In this document: piece after piece, positions 15,686 through 23,690 of the stretch
How positions within the stretch are numbered: position 1 is the first letter of the stretch
Layout of the letters: the number at the start of each line of letters is the position of its first letter
Source of the DNA: an uncultured Myxococcales bacterium
GTDB lineage: Bacteria; Myxococcota_A; UBA9042
Direction: 5' to 3'
DNA: 53,644 bases
NCBI GenBank assembly: GCA_903883645.1
Contig: CAISBR010000016.1
Coordinates: 1 to 53,644, forward strand
Program-made: the position numbers and the translations under genes
The notes under the pieces: model-generated
Seen by the model: the letters and a program-made list of their open reading frames with translations, nothing else
Database searches by the model: none
Told to the model about the DNA's origin: nothing

Positions 15686-18600
15686 ACCTAAGCCTACTTG
15701 AAAGCAGCATTGGCAACCGCGAGCGGCTAGCCGGTGCAGAGGCGTGGCGGGCCGGCAAGGTGCAGCGTGTGATGCGTCTCTCGGCCGACGAGCAGCGCTA
15801 CCATGCACTGGTCGGCGAAGATCGCGAGCATGTACAGACGGTTACGCTGGTGGTCGACTTGGGCGTCGAAGGCGCTATTCTCGACAGCTGGGATTGCGCC
15901 TGCGCCGACGGCGATACGACCTGTGCCCATGCCATGGCCGGGGGCTTGGCCCTACAGCATCATCTCGAGACCACCGGTCGCGCCGACGGGCGTACAGGCA
16001 CCCGCAGCGGCTGGCGGCAAGTCTTGGGGGGCCCTGTAGCTGCCGAAACGCCCTCTGGCATTCGAACATCCTGGATTTGCTACGATCTCACCCTGCATTC
16101 CAACACGGCGGGCGACGTCACGGTGGGCGTGGTGCGCCGCAAGCGCTCCGTCACAGACCGCGGCAATCGCTCGGTCGGTGCCACGTGTGGCTGGACGCCG
16201 GCGGCTGTGGGCCACTTCGGCTACCGCACCAAAGAAGATCCGGCCGAAAATCGCGATGATCTCATCCCCGTGCTCTGCCTCGTCAACCGCCACGACCTGC
16301 GGGTGCGCACGATTCAAGCCGGTTTTGTCGATACGTTCTTGCGACTCTTTGTCGATGCCGAGCCCCAGACGCTGCGGGTAGATGGCGAAGACTCGACCGT
16401 AGACGGCATTCATCGCCCCGTTACCGTACTAATTCAAGACACTTCAGGTGGCGGTATCGAAGTGCGCGCCCAGGTGCAGTCTTCGGCGCACGGCCGCTCG
16501 GGAGACGATTTTGTGCTGCTGCCCGGGCCCGTGCCGTGGCTGTACCTGCGTGGCGAGCGGTGCTTCGTGCGTCCCGATACGCGCGCGCTGCCCGTACTCA
16601 GCCTTTTGCGCTCGGGGCCGGTGCAGTTGCCCCCCTCCGAGATCTCGGATTTTGCCCGCGAAGTCCTGCCGATGCTGCGCAGTGAAGTCACGCTGACCGA
16701 GCGCACGACGGCGTTGCCGCAGGCCCGCATTGCCACGGCCGTACCGGTGATTCGGGTGGGCGAAGTTGAAGACCAGCTCGTAGTGTCGCTGGTTTTCCAC
16801 TACCGCGGCGACGATGCCGACCTCATCCACCGTCGTCCGGGCGATATTGCCCACGAAACCATCGAATTTTCGGCTGGTGTGGGCGCCAAGGTGTTCGCCC
16901 GCGGTCACCACGGCGGCCATCCGCTGCTTTGGCAACGCGATCACGCCCTTGAGCAGCGCTGGGCAACCCGCGTGGCCCGTGCGGTGGGTGCGGCGCTGCC
17001 GGCCAGCCTGCCACTCGACGAAGCCCTTGATTTCTTGGTTGATCACCTGCCAGCACTCGAACGCGACGGCGCCGAGATCGTCGGTCACGAAGCGCTAACT
17101 CGGATTCGCCCCAGTCGGCATACGGTTGTCGCGCAGGCCAAGATCCGCAGTGGAGTCGATTGGTTTGGCGTGCGAGTCGATCTGCAGGCCGGTGATGTCA
17201 AGCTCGACTTGGGCGAGGTCATCAAGGCCTGGCGCACCGGTGCCCGCTATGTCCGCTTGAGCGATGGCGAAATGGCACGTTTGCCGGCCGCGTGGCTGCG
17301 TCGCCATGCCTCGGTGCTGACCGATCTGCAAGAGTTGGCGCTGCCCGTGGGCCAAGACGGCGAGCTTCGTGTCGAGAAGTTCTTGGCGCCCTCGCTAGTT
17401 GACCTGGCGCGCGAGCACGGCGCGGGCGACGAGGGTTGGTTCGAATTCGCCTCGCGGATCGAGACCTTCGAAGGCATTGCCGAAGTTCCGCTACCCAAGG
17501 CCTTTGTCGGCACCCTGCGGGCCTATCAGCAGCGCGGCTACGAGTGGCTTTGTGCTTTGCGTACGCTAGGTTTGCATGGCTGCCTCGCCGACGACATGGG
17601 CCTGGGCAAGACCATTCAAACGCTCGCGCTGATCTTGGGCGAGATCGAAACGGGCAGGGCGACGGGCCCTACACTAGTGGTTGCGCCGACTTCGGTGGTG
17701 CAGAACTGGGCCGACGAAGCGGCCAAGTTCGCGCCGTCGCTGCGGGTGGCGGTGCTGCGCGGTGGTCTGCGCGAAGACCGTGTCGAGAAGATCCGCCGCA
17801 TCGGCGAGGTCGATCTCGTCATTACCTCGTACGCGCTGCTGCGGCTCGACACCGAACTGCTCTCTCCGATTGAGTTTTACTACTGCATCCTCGACGAAGC
17901 GCAGGCGATCAAGAATGCGGGGTCGCAAACGGCCCAGGCCGCGCGTGCGATCATCGCCCACCACCGCCTAACGCTGACGGGTACGCCGCTCGAAAACAAC
18001 CTGATGGAGTTGTGGAGTCAGTACACGTTCTTGATGCCCGGCTTCTTTGGCACCCGTTCGCGCTTCTTGCGGCGCTACGGCGTCGAGAAAGCCGGTGAAC
18101 TGCAACCCGAATTGCTCGACCAGTTGCGTCAGCGTCTGCGGCCGTTCTTGCTGCGCCGCCTCAAGACCGATGTGCTGACCGAGCTGCCCCCCGTGACCGA
18201 AGTGACGCTGCGCTGTACCTTGGGCCCGCCGCAGCGGCAGCTGTACGAAAAAGTTCGCAATACTTATCGCGCCCAAGTGCTGCAGCTGGTGGCGCAGAGC
18301 GGCATCGAAAGGAACGCGCTCACGGTGCTCGAAGCGTTGCTGCGGTTGCGTCAGGCCTGCTGCCATCCCGACCTGCTCCCGTTCGACGAGTCGCGCGCGG
18401 TGCACGAGTCGGCCAAGACCCAACTGTTCTTGCAGACGGTCGACGAGCTTCTGGCCGAGGGCCGGCGCGTGCTGGTGTTCTCGCAGTGGACGTCGATGCT
18501 CAAGATCCTGCGCAAGTCACTGACAGAGATGGGGATCGAGACGGCATACCTCGACGGTTCGACCCGCGACCGAGCGGCCGTCGTTGCCCGTGCCCAGTCC

Positions 18601-18978
18601 GAAGACGGTCCGCCGGTGTTCTTGGTGTCGCTCAAGGCTGGCGGCGTAGGTCTGAACTTGACCGCGGCCGACGTGGTGATCCACTACGATCCCTGGTGGA
18701 ATCCCGCAGTTGAGCAGCAAGCCTCGGACCGGGTGCACCGCATCGGCCAGACCAAGCCTGTGCTGGTGATCCGCTTGGCGGTTGAAGATTCCGTCGAGGA
18801 CCACATCCTGGTGCTGCAAGAGCGCAAGCGCCGCTTGGCCAGTTCGGCGATCGAGGCCGAGGGCGACGGCGTCAAGCAGCTCAGCCGCGCCGACCTTGAG
18901 GCGATCTTTGGCCCCGAGGGTGGCGCCACGCTGCGCGGCAATCCGGGCTTGCTCGGTATCGACCCCGACGACGAGTAG
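15676..18978 (+). CDS. SWIM zinc-finger SNF2-family helicase
   Basis: A 1100-aa protein of the bacterial SWIM-SNF2 group. Near the N-terminus is a SWIM zinc finger, CxC-x6-CxH (Cys74, Cys76, Cys83, His85). A long beta-rich middle region follows. The SNF2 ATPase spans about 615-1080. Motif I is DDMGLGKT (Lys645), motif II is DEAQ (740-743), TGTPLENN is motif III, VLVFSQWTSM opens the C-terminal RecA lobe, and SLKAGGVGLNLTAA with SDRVHRIGQ (1017-1025) are motifs V and VI. Such proteins translocate on double-stranded DNA and remodel nucleoprotein complexes. The cellular role in bacteria is little known. The ATG lies inside the end of truD (10-bp overlap). Confidence 0.93.
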   Translation: MRLNLSLLESSIGNRERLAGAEAWRAGKVQRVMRLSADEQRYHALVGEDREHVQTVTLVVDLGVEGAILDSWDCACADGDTTCAHAMAGGLALQHHLETTGRADGRTGTRSGWRQVLGGPVAAETPSGIRTSWICYDLTLHSNTAGDVTVGVVRRKRSVTDRGNRSVGATCGWTPAAVGHFGYRTKEDPAENRDDLIPVLCLVNRHDLRVRTIQAGFVDTFLRLFVDAEPQTLRVDGEDSTVDGIHRPVTVLIQDTSGGGIEVRAQVQSSAHGRSGDDFVLLPGPVPWLYLRGERCFVRPDTRALPVLSLLRSGPVQLPPSEISDFAREVLPMLRSEVTLTERTTALPQARIATAVPVIRVGEVEDQLVVSLVFHYRGDDADLIHRRPGDIAHETIEFSAGVGAKVFARGHHGGHPLLWQRDHALEQRWATRVARAVGAALPASLPLDEALDFLVDHLPALERDGAEIVGHEALTRIRPSRHTVVAQAKIRSGVDWFGVRVDLQAGDVKLDLGEVIKAWRTGARYVRLSDGEMARLPAAWLRRHASVLTDLQELALPVGQDGELRVEKFLAPSLVDLAREHGAGDEGWFEFASRIETFEGIAEVPLPKAFVGTLRAYQQRGYEWLCALRTLGLHGCLADDMGLGKTIQTLALILGEIETGRATGPTLVVAPTSVVQNWADEAAKFAPSLRVAVLRGGLREDRVEKIRRIGEVDLVITSYALLRLDTELLSPIEFYYCILDEAQAIKNAGSQTAQAARAIIAHHRLTLTGTPLENNLMELWSQYTFLMPGFFGTRSRFLRRYGVEKAGELQPELLDQLRQRLRPFLLRRLKTDVLTELPPVTEVTLRCTLGPPQRQLYEKVRNTYRAQVLQLVAQSGIERNALTVLEALLRLRQACCHPDLLPFDESRAVHESAKTQLFLQTVDELLAEGRRVLVFSQWTSMLKILRKSLTEMGIETAYLDGSTRDRAAVVARAQSEDGPPVFLVSLKAGGVGLNLTAADVVIHYDPWWNPAVEQQASDRVHRIGQTKPVLVIRLAVEDSVEDHILVLQERKRRLASSAIEAEGDGVKQLSRADLEAIFGPEGGATLRGNPGLLGIDPDDE

Positions 18979-19005
18979 TTTGCAAAGCTAAGTGATTAGG
19001 CGGAG

Positions 19006-19794
19006 TTACGCGGCCAGACGCTGCCGCTCAAGCGTGCTCATGGCCACGCCCAGGTGGAAGCGAATCTGCCGCCGCCACCACACCCACTCATGCGACACGT
19101 CGCTGCCCCACAGGTCGAGCCAGTGCGGCACGCCCACCTTGGCCAGCGCTTGCGCCAGGTGTTTCGTCTCGGCCAGGCAGCGACCCTCGTGGGCGCCTTG
19201 CCCGCACACCAGCGTCACGTGGGTGTTGTGCTGGATGTTCCGCAGCGTCCGCCCGTGCAGATTCCACACAAAGCTAGAGGGATCCGAGTAGTACACATCG
19301 TCGTCGTAGTGGCCGTCGACAAAATAGCCTGCTTGGTAGCGCCCAGAAAGGCACACCGCGCGCCGGATCGCCTCGGGGTATTTTAGAGCAAGATTGGCGG
19401 TATACAGCGCGCCCACACTGCAGCCCATCGCCACCACGTGGGCAAAGCCCGTCTCGTAGCGGGCCCGTGGCACCAGCTCGTCCACGATGAATTGTTCGTA
19501 ACTACGCAGCTGTTGCAGCCGATCGGCCACGCTCGTCGTTGGGTGAATCCACACCGCCGCCGCGTTTGACTCGGGGCAATACAGCCGCACTTTGCCCTGC
19601 ACCAGCCAGTCGGCCAGAGCCTCGACCACGCCGTGATGGTCCCACTCGTGCGCGTAACCGCCCGCCGTCGGAAAGGCGATAACCGGCACGCCGGCGTGGC
19701 CATAGGTCCACATGTGCACGTTTTTGCCCATCGCGGGGCTGTGGCGAAACTCGTGGCGCGCCTGGACTAGCGCAGACAACTGGGCACTCGGCAT
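19006..19794 (-). CDS. Second esterase-fold protein, related to the cassette esterase
   Basis: Encodes 262 aa from ATG 19794. A GTG at 19896 with GAGG upstream is an alternative that adds 34 residues. It aligns by eye with the cassette esterase at 6711-7451: GVPVIAFPTAGG here versus GTPVLLFPTSG there, then KVRLYCPESNA versus KIKVYAFDAPES, the nucleophile elbow GCSVGA (Ser126) versus GASIGA, and a C-terminal SHEW versus HHDW. It is therefore an alpha/beta hydrolase of the same subfamily, cytoplasmic. No ATP-grasp gene lies beside it; neighbours are the convergent SNF2 gene (27 bp away) and a divergent secreted-protein gene. Its substrate is unknown. Confidence 0.75.
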   Translation of the reverse strand: MPSAQLSALVQARHEFRHSPAMGKNVHMWTYGHAGVPVIAFPTAGGYAHEWDHHGVVEALADWLVQGKVRLYCPESNAAAVWIHPTTSVADRLQQLRSYEQFIVDELVPRARYETGFAHVVAMGCSVGALYTANLALKYPEAIRRAVCLSGRYQAGYFVDGHYDDDVYYSDPSSFVWNLHGRTLRNIQHNTHVTLVCGQGAHEGRCLAETKHLAQALAKVGVPHWLDLWGSDVSHEWVWWRRQIRFHLGVAMSTLERQRLAA

Positions 19795-19953
19795 CGTGAT
19801 CGACCTGGTCGCATGGCGGGCCGGCAACAGGCCGGTCGCCGTGAGCGTAGCCGACATAGCGCTAAGAATCACCGCATGTTCGCCCCTTATCGCCACTATT
19901 TTCGCCTCGATGCAGATCTTGGCCCACCACCGCGCGTCCTAGGTGCGAGGGAT

Positions 19954-19969
19954 GGCACCCTGTGGTGCC
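19954..19969 (+). promoter_or_regulatory. Perfect hairpin directly upstream of a Shine-Dalgarno
   Basis: GGCACC-CTGT-GGTGCC forms a 6-bp perfect stem with a 4-nt loop. It ends 6 nt before the SD AGGAGG (19976-19981) of the gene at 19987. It could affect translation or mRNA stability; no known riboswitch or leader is recognised. Confidence 0.4.
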
Positions 19970-19986
19970 GCAAGTAGGAGGCTGGT

Positions 19987-20895
19987 ATGTTGAAGTCCTT
20001 AGCATTTGTGATGTTGTTGACCGTGGCGGCCTGCGCGGCGCCCCAACCTGCACTGGCTGGCGAGCGCGCTGCCGATGGTGGCTACGAGGTCGAGTTGATC
20101 GGCGAGCACGGCCAGTCGCTGCGCACGTTCGATTTCCGCGGTCGCACTTGGGTCATGGGCCGCGAGGGCGAGCGTTACCGAATTCGCGTGACAAATCATA
20201 GTAGTCGCCGCATCGAGGCGGTGATCTCGGTCGACGGTCGCGATGCCATCGATGGCAAACCCGGTCGCGCCGATAAGCCAGGCTACCTAGTACAGCCGTG
20301 GGGCAGTGTCACCATCGAAGGCTTTCGCGTGTCGATGCAAGATGTTGCGACCTTCCGCTTCGCGAGCGTGCCCGACTCGTATGCCGCACAAATGGGCAGC
20401 GCCCGCGATGTGGGCGTAGTCGGCGTAGCCGTGTTTCAAGAGCGCTATGTGCCCCCGCAGCCTGCAGAATACCGCCACCGCGAACAGTCCGAAGAGCGCG
20501 GTGCTCCCCGCGACGAGGCGAAGAAATCGGCACCTTCCACATCTGCTGGGGCTGGAGCGCCTGCGGCCGCGCCGCGCGGTGAAGCTGCGGGCGATCGCCG
20601 CGCTGCAGACCGGCCGGGTCTGGGCACCCAGTTCGGCGAACGTCGCAACGCTCCGGCCGTGCAGGTCCAGTTCGAGCGCGCCCGGCCAAATCGCCCCGAC
20701 TCGATTCTTGCCCTGCGCTACAACGACCGCCAAGGCCTAGTTAGCATGGGAATTCAGGTCGATCCACCGCGGCCGCAGCACCCGTGGCACGACGAGCAGT
20801 ACCGCCGCGAGACCGCTCGGCCGTTCGTCGACCAGCCGCGCACGTTTGCCCAGCCGCCGTCGAACTGGGACGACTGCCAGCCGTGCGACGAGTAG
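19987..20895 (+). CDS. Secreted conserved protein of unknown function
   Basis: Encodes 302 aa from ATG 19987 with an excellent SD (AGGAGG, 5 nt upstream). The N-terminal signal peptide contains a TVAAC lipobox-like site (Cys16) and also an ALA site at about residue 24, so it may be a lipoprotein or a soluble exported protein. Residues about 30-150 are a compact beta-rich domain with IDGKPGRADKPGYLVQPWGS and FRVSMQDVATFRF. This pattern recurs in conserved proteobacterial envelope proteins of unknown function. A low-complexity Ala/Arg/Glu/Pro segment (about 155-220) leads to a C-terminal part with NDRQGLVSMGIQ and a terminal CQPCDE. It converges with guaB 15 bp away. Confidence 0.7.
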   Translation: MLKSLAFVMLLTVAACAAPQPALAGERAADGGYEVELIGEHGQSLRTFDFRGRTWVMGREGERYRIRVTNHSSRRIEAVISVDGRDAIDGKPGRADKPGYLVQPWGSVTIEGFRVSMQDVATFRFASVPDSYAAQMGSARDVGVVGVAVFQERYVPPQPAEYRHREQSEERGAPRDEAKKSAPSTSAGAGAPAAAPRGEAAGDRRAADRPGLGTQFGERRNAPAVQVQFERARPNRPDSILALRYNDRQGLVSMGIQVDPPRPQHPWHDEQYRRETARPFVDQPRTFAQPPSNWDDCQPCDE

Positions 20896-20910
20896 CAGGC
20901 CATTTCGCTT

Positions 20911-22038
20911 TCAGCTTCGGTAGTTCGGCGAAGCCCTTACGCCCGCCAAGTCGTGAACATGGCTCTCGCGAATGCCGGCCGTCGTGATTTGCACGAACTG
21001 CGCCGCTCGCAAGCCGCTCAGGGTCGGCGCCCCCACATAGCCCATACCCGCACGAATACCGCCCACAAGTTGGTGAATTACGCCTTCGAGCGAACCCGTC
21101 GCCGCGACTTCGCCCTCAACGCCCTCGGGCACCAGCTTGCCGTTGTCGATGCCGGCCTGGCCGTAGCGGTCCTTGCTGCCGTCTTGCATCGCGCCAAGCG
21201 AACCCATGCCGCGGTAGGTCTTGCGCCGCTGCCCACCACTTTCTATAATATTTCCAGGGGCTTCGTCTGTGCCAGCCAGCAGGCTGCCCAGCATCACTGC
21301 ATCGGCACCCGCTGCGAGCGCTTTGACTATGTCGCCCGAGTAGCGCATGCCGCCATCGGCAATTACGCTTAAACCATGCGACTTTGCCGCCTCTGCGCAC
21401 TCCAAAATCGCGGTGAGCTGCGGCATACCCACACCGGCAACAATGCGCGTCGTGCAAATCGATCCCGGCCCTACGCCCACCTTTACGATTTGTGCACCGG
21501 CGCCCGCGAGCTCAATGGCCGCCAGAGGCGTGGCGATATTGCCGGCACACACCAGTAGATCCGGCCACTTGTCGCGCAGTTGCCGCACTAGCTTGAGCAC
21601 ATTGGCGCTGTGCCCGTGGGCCGTATCGACCACCAACAAGTCTACGCCGCTGCTGACCAATTGCGTCGCGCGCGCCCAGCCATCGGGCCCCGTGCCCACC
21701 GCCGCTGCCGCAAGCAACTCGCCGTTGCGGTCGATGGCCGCCTGCGCCGACAACACCGGAGTGTCTTTAATACGGCGAATTACCTTAACTTGCTCGGCCA
21801 TAGGCTGGTTCTTGTGCACCACGCCCAGGCCGCCCAGCTGGGCGAGCGCGATCGCCAGCTGCACACTCGTCACCGTGTCCATCGCTGCCGACAAAATCGG
21901 AATCGGCAGGCTCAGTTCTGCGGCCAACACCGTGCGCGTACTACAGTCTGCCGGCAGCACATCGCTTCGCCGCGGCACAAGCAGTACGTCGTCAAAGGTA
22001 AGCGCCGGTCCATGCGCCAGCAGGCGATCGGTCCACAT
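20911..22038 (-). CDS. guaB: IMP dehydrogenase lacking the CBS (Bateman) domain
   Basis: A 375-aa IMP dehydrogenase, catalysing IMP to XMP with NAD+, the committed step to GMP. Typical landmarks: TFDDVLLVP near the N-terminus, GVVHKN, the active-site loop GPGSICTTR with Cys195, IADGGMRYSGD, the flap SKDRYGQ (Arg291, Tyr292), and PEGVEGEV. The C-terminal RESHVHD is the usual IMPDH ending. Ordinary IMPDH is near 490 aa because two CBS motifs are inserted after about residue 90. Here IRRIKDTPVLSAQAAI runs straight on, so the roughly 110-residue nucleotide-sensing module is missing. The ATG follows the TAG stop of the upstream adenosine deaminase gene without a gap, so the two are probably translated together. 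GMP reductase is the less likely alternative. Confidence 0.88.
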   Translation of the reverse strand: MWTDRLLAHGPALTFDDVLLVPRRSDVLPADCSTRTVLAAELSLPIPILSAAMDTVTSVQLAIALAQLGGLGVVHKNQPMAEQVKVIRRIKDTPVLSAQAAIDRNGELLAAAAVGTGPDGWARATQLVSSGVDLLVVDTAHGHSANVLKLVRQLRDKWPDLLVCAGNIATPLAAIELAGAGAQIVKVGVGPGSICTTRIVAGVGMPQLTAILECAEAAKSHGLSVIADGGMRYSGDIVKALAAGADAVMLGSLLAGTDEAPGNIIESGGQRRKTYRGMGSLGAMQDGSKDRYGQAGIDNGKLVPEGVEGEVAATGSLEGVIHQLVGGIRAGMGYVGAPTLSGLRAAQFVQITTAGIRESHVHDLAGVRASPNYRS

Positions 22039-23238
22039 CTAGCGGTCAGCCGGGCTTGGGCTGGTATCGGCGACGTGAACCGTGCGCACGAGCTCATCTT
22101 CTTCGCGCTGCTTGTCTTCGAACCGCTGCGACGTGCCGCGCCGATCGCGCTTGTACTGCGACGGCAACTGCTCGCCCGTTGCCTCACTGTGGCGCAGCGC
22201 TTCGTCCGCGATCGCGGTGTCGATCTCAACGATGGCCCGCGCCAAGATGTCTTGCCGCCATCGGTACGACTGAAAGGCCGACTTAAAGCCGTTGATCACC
22301 ACTTCGCGCACATCTGATACTGCGACATCGAAGTTGTTAATCCACAGCATATATTCGTCGGTTATGGTGGTATTTGTAATCAAACGGTTGTCGGTATTCA
22401 GCGTAACCCGCACACCGTAATCGTGATAGAAGTTGATCGGATGCGCCTCTAGGCTATCGACCGCGTGGGTCTGCACGTTCGACTTCAGGCAAATCTCTAG
22501 CGGCAGCCGGTGATCCGCAACAAAGTTGAGCAGATCGCCATCTTCGCGCAGGCGCGTGCCGTGGCCAATCCGGTGTGCACCGCAGTCGTGCAGCGCCTGA
22601 TGGATCGACTCGGGGCCAAACGCCTCACCCGCGTGCGCGGTGCAGTTGACGTTGTTGCTGCGGATAAGGTGAAATGCACCTGCAAATTTGCGGGCTTGGA
22701 AGCCGTCTTCGGCGCCGGCCAAGTCGTAGCCCACCACGCCGCGGTTCTTGTAGGCGCAGGCCAATTCGGCAAGCCGCAGCGACCACTTGGGGTCTGTGTG
22801 CCGCAAAGCCGAAATAATTAGCCCACAGCGGATCCCGTACTTCTTCTTGCCATCGCGCAGACCCGCCAGCACCGCCTCTACAATCGTAGTCAGCGGCAGG
22901 CCGCGCTGCATATGAAGCATCGGCGAATAGCGGACTTCCATGTACCAAATGTTCTCGGCCGCGGCGTCTTCGCACAGCTCAAGGGCGGTACGGTAGAGCG
23001 ATTCTTCCGTCTGCATCACGCTCAGCGTAATGTCGAAGGCGCGCAGGTAGTCCGTCAGGCTGTTGGCGTTGTCTGCGTCGATCAGCGCGAACAGCTTAAC
23101 AGGGTCGGTTGTAGGCAATTTAACATGGTTTTCTTCGGCCAACTCCAAGATCGTACTCAGCCGCAGCGAGCCATCTAGGTGGACGTGGAGGTCAGTTTTG
23201 GGCAGCCGGTGGACCAGCTCGCGAGTCGGTTTGTACAT
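22039..23238 (-). CDS. add: Adenosine deaminase
   Basis: Encodes 399 aa. ATG 23238 is chosen for its SD (AGGAG) and because the family start lies just before KTDLHVHLDGSL; the open frame extends upstream without support. It deaminates adenosine to inosine. Metal and catalytic residues are present: HVH (His18, His20), HAGE (His202, Glu205), RIGHGT (His226) and LNTDNR (Asp283). The NTDN variant in place of NTDD/NTDP is common in actinobacterial-type enzymes. The C-terminus is longer than usual and rich in Arg/Glu/Asp. It is followed directly by guaB (TAG|ATG), forming a purine salvage unit that leads towards guanine nucleotides. Confidence 0.92.
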   Translation of the reverse strand: MYKPTRELVHRLPKTDLHVHLDGSLRLSTILELAEENHVKLPTTDPVKLFALIDADNANSLTDYLRAFDITLSVMQTEESLYRTALELCEDAAAENIWYMEVRYSPMLHMQRGLPLTTIVEAVLAGLRDGKKKYGIRCGLIISALRHTDPKWSLRLAELACAYKNRGVVGYDLAGAEDGFQARKFAGAFHLIRSNNVNCTAHAGEAFGPESIHQALHDCGAHRIGHGTRLREDGDLLNFVADHRLPLEICLKSNVQTHAVDSLEAHPINFYHDYGVRVTLNTDNRLITNTTITDEYMLWINNFDVAVSDVREVVINGFKSAFQSYRWRQDILARAIVEIDTAIADEALRHSEATGEQLPSQYKRDRRGTSQRFEDKQREEDELVRTVHVADTSPSPADR

Positions 23239-23439
23239 TGGGGCGAACTCCTGATTGGGACCCGGCGCCAGGTTCCGGCCGGGCAGAAATTCGCCGCATG
23301 CTACCGATTTCCCGGCTGCCCGTCCACCCGAAGCCGCAGCCAAGCCTATCGCGTGAATCCTTTGCGCGGGTCGCGGCTCGGACACGGTGAGCAGGCCAGC
23401 GGCCGCATTCATCCACGCAATGTAAAGGAGAACTTCATC

Positions 23440-23625
23440 ATGTGCACTCGAACCACCTGTCGCAGCTGCGGAAAACCAACCTATTCGGGCTGCGGTGCCC
23501 ACATCGAGATGGTGCTCGGCGATGTCCCCCAAGACAAGCGCTGCAAGTGCCGCGAAGTAGCCCCCAAGGCCGAAGCCAAAGAGGGCGGCGGCGCCTCGTG
23601 GTGGCCCTTTGGCAAGAAGAGCTAG
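23440..23625 (+). CDS. 61-aa Cys-rich small protein, probably zinc-binding
   Basis: ATG 23440 follows AAAGGAG, a strong SD. The N-terminal 37 residues hold seven cysteines: MCTRTTCRSCGKP, SGCGAHIE and RCKCRE. The arrangement CxxxxCxxC...C...CxC looks like a small zinc ribbon or knuckle. Short proteins with this opening (MCTRTTC.xCGKPTxxGCG) occur in many bacteria without known function; I recall this from general knowledge only. The C-terminus is Lys/Glu/Ala-rich and ends WWPFGKKS. It lies 65 bp before murJ on the same strand and is divergent from add. Confidence 0.75.
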   Translation: MCTRTTCRSCGKPTYSGCGAHIEMVLGDVPQDKRCKCREVAPKAEAKEGGGASWWPFGKKS

Positions 23626-23690
23626 AACCAGCGGTGCCTTTGCCGCTGCAGAAACTTGGCGCCCGCCCGCATCGGCGCTAACCTGCGGGC

